A program made the translations under genes and the position numbers. Shown piece after piece: positions 15,501 through 22,100 of a stretch of DNA of 64,000 bases. Within the stretch, counting starts at the first letter, position 1; every line of letters starts with the position of its first letter. Below the pieces are notes generated by a model. It made no database searches. It saw only the letters and a program-made list of their open reading frames with translations, and was not told the origin of the DNA. Origin of the DNA: Pomphorhynchus laevis (taxonomy: Eukaryota > Acanthocephala > Palaeacanthocephala > Echinorhynchida > Pomphorhynchidae); assembly GCA_012934845.2 (NCBI GenBank), contig WNNJ02003645.1:1-64000 (forward strand), given 5' to 3'.

Positions 15501-18500
15501 TGAAAATGTAGAAAATTCTTTGTCAATACGATGAAGGATATTCTTGAAATATAAGAGCGTTTCTTATAAAATATAAATATTTATATTTTTTATAAATATA
15601 AAAAATATAAATTTTTATTATATATTTTTTATAATTTTATTTATAAAGGTGCATGCACGTTAGACGTCGGTTTTGAAAATAGACGTCGGTTTTGAAAATT
15701 CTAAAAAAAAGACAAAAAGAATTTATTATAAAAGGGTCAAAAATGTATTAAAACGTTTTGATTTTTCAATTTTATGTTCCCAAATGAATTGAATTAGATA
15801 TTCGGAGTGTTGTTCCTTCGAAATTCCTGGTTTCTCTCGTAGAAATTTTTTCGATAAAGACCACAAACCTTCGATTGTTTGTGTGTATAGTCCTATCTTC
15901 AGGGTTAATAAAGTTAATAGAATGATTAACAGACCTATGATCATATGAAGAATTATTCTCTAAGGCTTTTGAATATGCTTTCCATTGGTCTGTTATAATA
16001 ATAGTATTTGGTAAAATATTATCATTTATAACATGCCTCATTGTTTCTGCATTTCTATTTCTTACAGGCACTATAATGGTCTTTTTCGAACCACGTTCAA
16101 CTGCTCCTACAAACCATTGACCGTCATTTAGTCGTCCTCTGTTATATTTTCTCTTGAAAAATAAACTTTCATCAATTTCGACAATTTTTTTTGAACCATC
16201 GCTGTTCAAACCTCCTAATTTCTTGCTAGTGGAAGAAATATGATCACAAATTATCTCCCTGACAAGATCAACATATTCAGAAACAGTGTTTCTTGAGATT
16301 TCAAGTTCTCGAGCAATTTCACTCAAGGATATTCGATTCAAATACTTATAGAAAATAAAAAAATTGTTCTCATAGGTAAACGTGAGCTTGAAAACAAACT
16401 ATTATATCGAATAGAACATGAGAATCTACATGACCTCTTACATGTCCAAAAATACCCATCCAACGCATTTTTTCTTTTCTGATAGCACAAGTAGGTACCA
16501 TCATCACATTTGGGACAAAGAACAAAATTTTTTAAAACGCCTATTCTGGTAAGAAATGAATTTTGAGTATCAAAATTCGAAAAAACACGGTTTAAATAAC
16601 TCTCGGTTATGTTCAGATCCATCATTTCTTCTTGTGATAGAAAAGTCTCTTCATCAACAATTGTTCTTACTGATTTTCTAACCATCTAAGGGGGGGGGTT
16701 AAAAATTTTCAAAACCGACGTCTATTTTCAAAACCGACGTCTAACAAACTATTATATCGAATAGAACATGAGAATCTACGTGATAGAAAAGTCTAGACGT
16801 GATATCTCGACGTGATAGAAAAGTCTCTTCATCAACAATTGTTCTTACTGATTTTCTAACCATCTAAGGGGGGGGTTAAAAATTTTCAAAACCGACGTCT
16901 ATTTTCAAAACCGACGTCAAACAAACTATTATATCGAATAGAACATGAGAATCTACATGACCTCTTACATGTCCAAAAATACCCATCCAACGCATTTTTT
17001 CTTTTCTGATAGCACAAGTAGGTACCATCATCACATTTGGGACAAAGAACAAAATTTTTTAAAACGCCTATTCTGGTAAGAAATGAATTTTGAGTATCAA
17101 AATTCGAAAAAACACGGTTTAAATAACTCTCGGTTATGTTCAGATCCATCATTTCTTCTTGTGATAGAAAAGTCTCTTCATCAACAATTGTTCTTACTGA
17201 TTTTCTAACCATCTAAGGGGGGGGGGGTTAAAAATTTTCAAAACCGACGTCTATTTTCAAAACCGACGTCAAACAAACTATTATATCGAATAGAACATGA
17301 GAATCTACATGACCTCTTACATGTCCAAAAATACCCATCCAACGCATTTTTTCTTTTCTGATAGCACAAGTAGGTACCATCATCACATTTGGGACAAAGA
17401 ACAAAATTTTTTAAAACGCCTATTCTGGTAAGAAATGAATTTTGAGTATCAAAATTCGAAAAAACACGGTTTAAATAACTCTCGGTTATGTTCAGATCCA
17501 TCATTTCTTCTTGTGATAGAAAAGTCTCTTCATCAACAATTGTTCTTACTGATTTTCTAACCATCTAAGGGGGGGGGTTAAAAATTTTCAAAACCGACGT
17601 CTATTTTCAAAACCGACGTCTAACAAACTATTATATCGAATAGAACATGAGAATCTACGTGATAGAAAAGTCTAGACGTGATATCTCGACGTGATAGAAA
17701 AGTCTCTTCATCAACAATTGTTCTTACTGATTTTCTAACCATCTAAGGGGGAGGGGGGGTTAAAAATTTTCAAAACCGTCGTCTATTTTCAAAACCGACG
17801 TCAAACAAACTATTATATCGAATAGAACATGAGAATCTACATGACCTCTTACATGTCCAAAAATACCCATCCAACGCATTTTTTCTTTTCTGATAGCACA
17901 AGTAGGTACCATCATCACATTTGGGACAAAGAACAAAATTTTTTAAAACGCCTATTCTGGTAAGAAATGAATTTTGAGTATCAAAATTCGAAAAAACACG
18001 GTTTAAATAACTCTCGGTTATGTTCAGATCAATCATTTCTTCTTGTGATAGAAAAGTCTCTTCATCAACAATTGTTCTTACTGATTTTCTAACCATCTAA
18101 GGGGGAGGGGGGTTAAAAATTTTCAAAACCGTCGTCTATTTTCAAAACCGACGTCAAACAAACTATTATATCGAATAGAACATGAGAATCTACATGACCT
18201 CTTACATGTCCAAAAATACCCATCCAACGCATTTTTTCTTTTCTGATAGCACAAGTAGGTACCATCATCACATTTGGGACAAAGAACAAAATTTTTTAAA
18301 ACGCCTATTCTGGTAAGAAATGAATTTTGAGTATCAAAATTCGAAAAAACACGGTTTAAATAACTCTCGGTTATGTTCAGATCCATCATTTCTTCTTGTG
18401 ATAGAAAAGTCTCTTCATCAACAATTGTTCTTACTGATTTTCTAACCATCTAAGGGGGAGGGGGGGTTAAAAATTTTCAAAACCGACGTCTATTTTCAAA

Positions 18501-19069
18501 ACCGACGTCAAACAAACTATTATATCGAATAGAACATGAGAATCTACATGACCTCTTACATGTCCAAAAATACCCATCCAACGCATTTTTTCTTTTCTGA
18601 TAGCACAAGTAGGTACCATCATCACATTTGGGACAAAGAACAAAATTTTTTAAAACGCCTATTCTGGTAAGAAATGAATTTTGAGTATCAAAATTCGAAA
18701 AAACACGGTTTAAATAACTCTCGGTTATGTTCAGATCCATCATTTCTTCTTGTGATAGAAAAGTCTCTTCATCAACAATTGTTCTTACTGATTTTCTAAC
18801 CATCTAAGGGGGGGGGGTTAAAAATTTTCAAAACCGACGTCTATTTTCAAAACCGACGTCTAACGTGTATGCACCTTTATAAAATATAAATAAAATTTAT
18901 ATTTATAAATATAAATAAAACATTTTATAAAATATTTTATTAAATATAAATAAAAAAATATTTCCCATTTTTGAAATATAAAATATTAAATTTTATATTT
19001 TTTAATATAAAATATTAAAGTTTATGGAATTTTAAAAGCCATTGATATATAATGCAATAACTGAAATAT

Positions 19070-19117
<48 letters not shown>

Positions 19118-22100
19118 CTTCCCTACAAATATTGAACAACTTTGCACGTATTATCGCGTACTATGTTGTGTATTCATAATACCTAGCCTATTTAATATTC
19201 TAGCAAATATTTTAACATTCTTTTTTAACATTGTTAATATGAATTTTCGTCGAAAAACAATTTATAAAATTGTAGAAATTTAAAAAATATAAAATAAATA
19301 TAAATATAATTTTTAAAATTTACAGTTTTTGAAAATTTATTAAAAAAACAAAAATTATAATACTACAATTCAAGGTTAACATTGAAAATAAAATTCCTAA
19401 AATATTAAAAAATTAGAAGAAAAAGTAAAGTTACTGATAAAATGTGCATTGCAATATTAGAATACATTATTACATTACAATATGCATTGATTGTATACTG
19501 TCATAATTATTAATTCTTTGATAACTCAAAAACTGTAATTGAATTATTTTTAATACCTCAGAACCTTTATATTCAAGTGAATTCCGCATTAAAAATGTGC
19601 GACCGCAAAATGAAGGATAGCATAAAGTCAAAGATATATCGAAGCGTTATTCGTCCCATTGCTCTTTATGGAGCAGAATGCTGGCCTATCACAAAGATAG
19701 CGGAACGTCGTCTCGCTGTCATGGAGACGAAGATGCTTCGATGGACAAGCGGTTTTAGTCTCCTAAATCGGGTTCGCAATGATGATATTTACCGACGATA
19801 CGGTGTGATGCCTATCCGTGAGAAAATGCTAGAAGCCCGTCTCCGCTGGTTTGGCCACACTCTACGGGCACATGACGGTTCCATCGCAAAGGCAGGCTTG
19901 AAAATAGACTGTAAAGGCAAACGCCCCAAAGGACGACCAAGACAGCGATGGTCTGACACGCTGCACAAGGATCTAAGAGATGCTGGACTACACCCTGATC
20001 TGGCTTCGGATCGTTGCAAATGGAGGATGCGTTCCATGAGAGCCGACCCCGCCAACACACGGGATAAAGGCTAAAGGAAAAGAAGAAGAAGAATTCCGCA
20101 TTAAAAACAGTTGATGACGTGCAGGCATATGTAAATAAAAATGATGTGGAACGTTACTATAAAATGTAATGCCCATCTGCTCCGATTTTACGAGATTTGT
20201 CAAGTTTTTTCGCAATACTAAGAAAGATCAGGCATTTAGAATAGCCTCAAACATGCTCCGCATTGTCAAATTGTCCATTCATGACAAGTGGCTGGCATAT
20301 TTTAGTCGCTGAAAAATATCATTTTTAGAATATAATGTCAGCTGTTTGTCGTTTAAAGGTTATGGAATTGTAAAAACCATTAATATATATAATGCCATAT
20401 AAAATTGCGTGTTTACTGAGTTAAATTTTTCCAAACTTTATAAAACAATAAACAATTTATGTACATTTTCAAATCTAGTTTATATATTATAGAATATATA
20501 ATAAACAATTATAAATAAACAATAAATAATTAATTCGAAACAAAATTATATAAAAATGAATAATTAATAAAATTATAATTAAATAGATATCTTCAAAATG
20601 TGTAGTAAAATATATTCTACAAGAAAAAATTCGTATAAATTTGGTGTAAATCTTTTAATTACGAGTAAGCAAATAAAAAATGGAATATTAAATTAATATT
20701 TATTTATTCCGATTAATATTAAATATTAATCGGAAATTATAATACAAATTATGATATTATATATTACATTGCTATTAATATTTATACAAATGTTTTTGTA
20801 GGCAATGTCTGTCGGTACCAAACAGAATACGTCGTGAACTTCTAATTATGTTTTTCTTTGAAATTGTACTAGGGCCAAATATTGATAAAATGCCGGTATG
20901 TAAATTTTAAAGGAATTACTAATTATTTAATGTTTTTATTATAGCATTTGCCTTGTACACACGCACTTTTTGAAATGTCCATTATATTTCTTAACGAATT
21001 GGTAGACTATGGAAAGACAATATTTATTCAATACCTGTCGAAGCTTGAATTGTTTATTAAGGTTTCTTAAATATATCAACGTCATCAACATTACAAATAT
21101 CTATTTGTTAGACATCTTACAAAAATTTGCTTTATTTCTATAATCATGGCATAATCTATTTACTAAGCCAACTGTTATATAAGAAAGACTTGGCTATTGA
21201 CTCAGGAAAACGTCAACACTCTTTGAGACCGGTATGTCGATGAAAACTTTGCAGTACACAGTTGAATATTATTTGTAATAATTAATATAAAAATATTAAT
21301 TATAATATTATATAATATTGATATGATATTAATATTAATATGATATTAATCATATTAGCAACCCTTGTCGTTTATATTATAGAAAAGTTTCGCCTAGATA
21401 TAGACGGCGGCGTTTCGTTCGCGTGTATCGAATTGGAATTTGAAGCAAATCTTACTGGATAGTGATATACAATTTACGCCTACCGTTGAATTCCCGAACA
21501 TTTATAAGTTTGGTAATCAAAGAAAGCGTGTATTTATCTTATTAGATCGCATTTGACAATCTTAAAAAGTTTCTAATAAGGATATTTTTACTTCTGAATT
21601 TAAAGTCCATACTTTAATCCTTTTAAACACGAACGATAATCAAAGGCAAGAAATCTGGTAAGTCTTCACCATTATTATTAATTGCTTCCTCGTGGAAGAG
21701 AATGTACAAATTGGTTGGCAAATCTTCTTAATTTGAATTGCTTCATACCCATAAATTAATCTTTTTACTCTAAGCACATGCGACCTGTTTCAGTTTAAAC
21801 ATAACCACATCCCTCGTGTAATCTTTCATTTCATCGTTAGTTACTTTCTCGTGAAATAGAGACATGTATGAATATATATAAGATTTGCTAGTGTGCACAA
21901 TACATGTAGCATGGTGAGAACTGCCTTTCCGAGTCTGTCTTTCGAGATTTATTATATATATTGCAATAACAATTGAAAACAGGAATAATCTGCGCTTTTT
22001 ATTTTTACGTTTCGGCCAACTGTCCTTTATCAAAAACACACTTTAACCTTCATCGATCTGTACTCTTCATTGATTTGTAATCTATTAAGCATTAAATATT

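Larger units (their letters stand above)
16395..18863 (-). repeat. Tandem array of the Merlin 5' end: six full and two short units
   Basis: Unit starts, marked by CAAACTATTATATCG, are at 16395, 16745, 16922, 17274, 17624, 17806, 18159 and 18513. Lengths are 350, 177, 352, 350, 182, 353, 354 and about 351 bp. Full units hold the zinc-ribbon frame, a run of about 7-9 Gs and the doubled GACGTC end motif. The first unit continues into the rest of the transposase. The two short units share the same internal rearrangement (GTCTAGACGTGATATCTCGA). Units differ at very few bases apart from the G-run. Confidence 0.9.
15648..18875 (-). mobile_element. Merlin (ISXO2/IS1016-like) DNA transposon with amplified 5' end
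   Basis: The element begins GGTGCATGCACGTTAGACGT and ends with its near-perfect complement. It is flanked by 8-bp direct repeats TTTATAAA at 15640-15647 and 18876-18883, the target-site length known for Merlin. Next to each end are two direct copies of a motif containing GACGTCGGTTTTGAAAAT. The transposase lies on the minus strand at the left; the rest is a tandem array of the transposase 5' part. A normal Merlin is much shorter, so about 2.1 kb is array. Near-identity of units suggests a young rearrangement. Confidence 0.9.

Noticed and set aside
16395-18863. Regular repeats that might suggest a CRISPR array or satellite
   Set aside because: The units are about 352 bp, carry a transposase zinc-ribbon frame and lie inside Merlin inverted repeats with target duplications. 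There are no short repeats with unique spacers, and the DNA is eukaryotic.
19789-20215. Several antisense frames over the LINE at 19.6-20.1 kb
   Set aside because: They are shadows of the intact plus-strand RT C-terminus, which has recognisable motifs and a proper tail.
21381-21520. Possible protease exon after TTATATTATAG
   Set aside because: In the required phase it stops after four codons, and the next exon at 23216 fits the phase directly. The GC-rich block is better seen as element debris.
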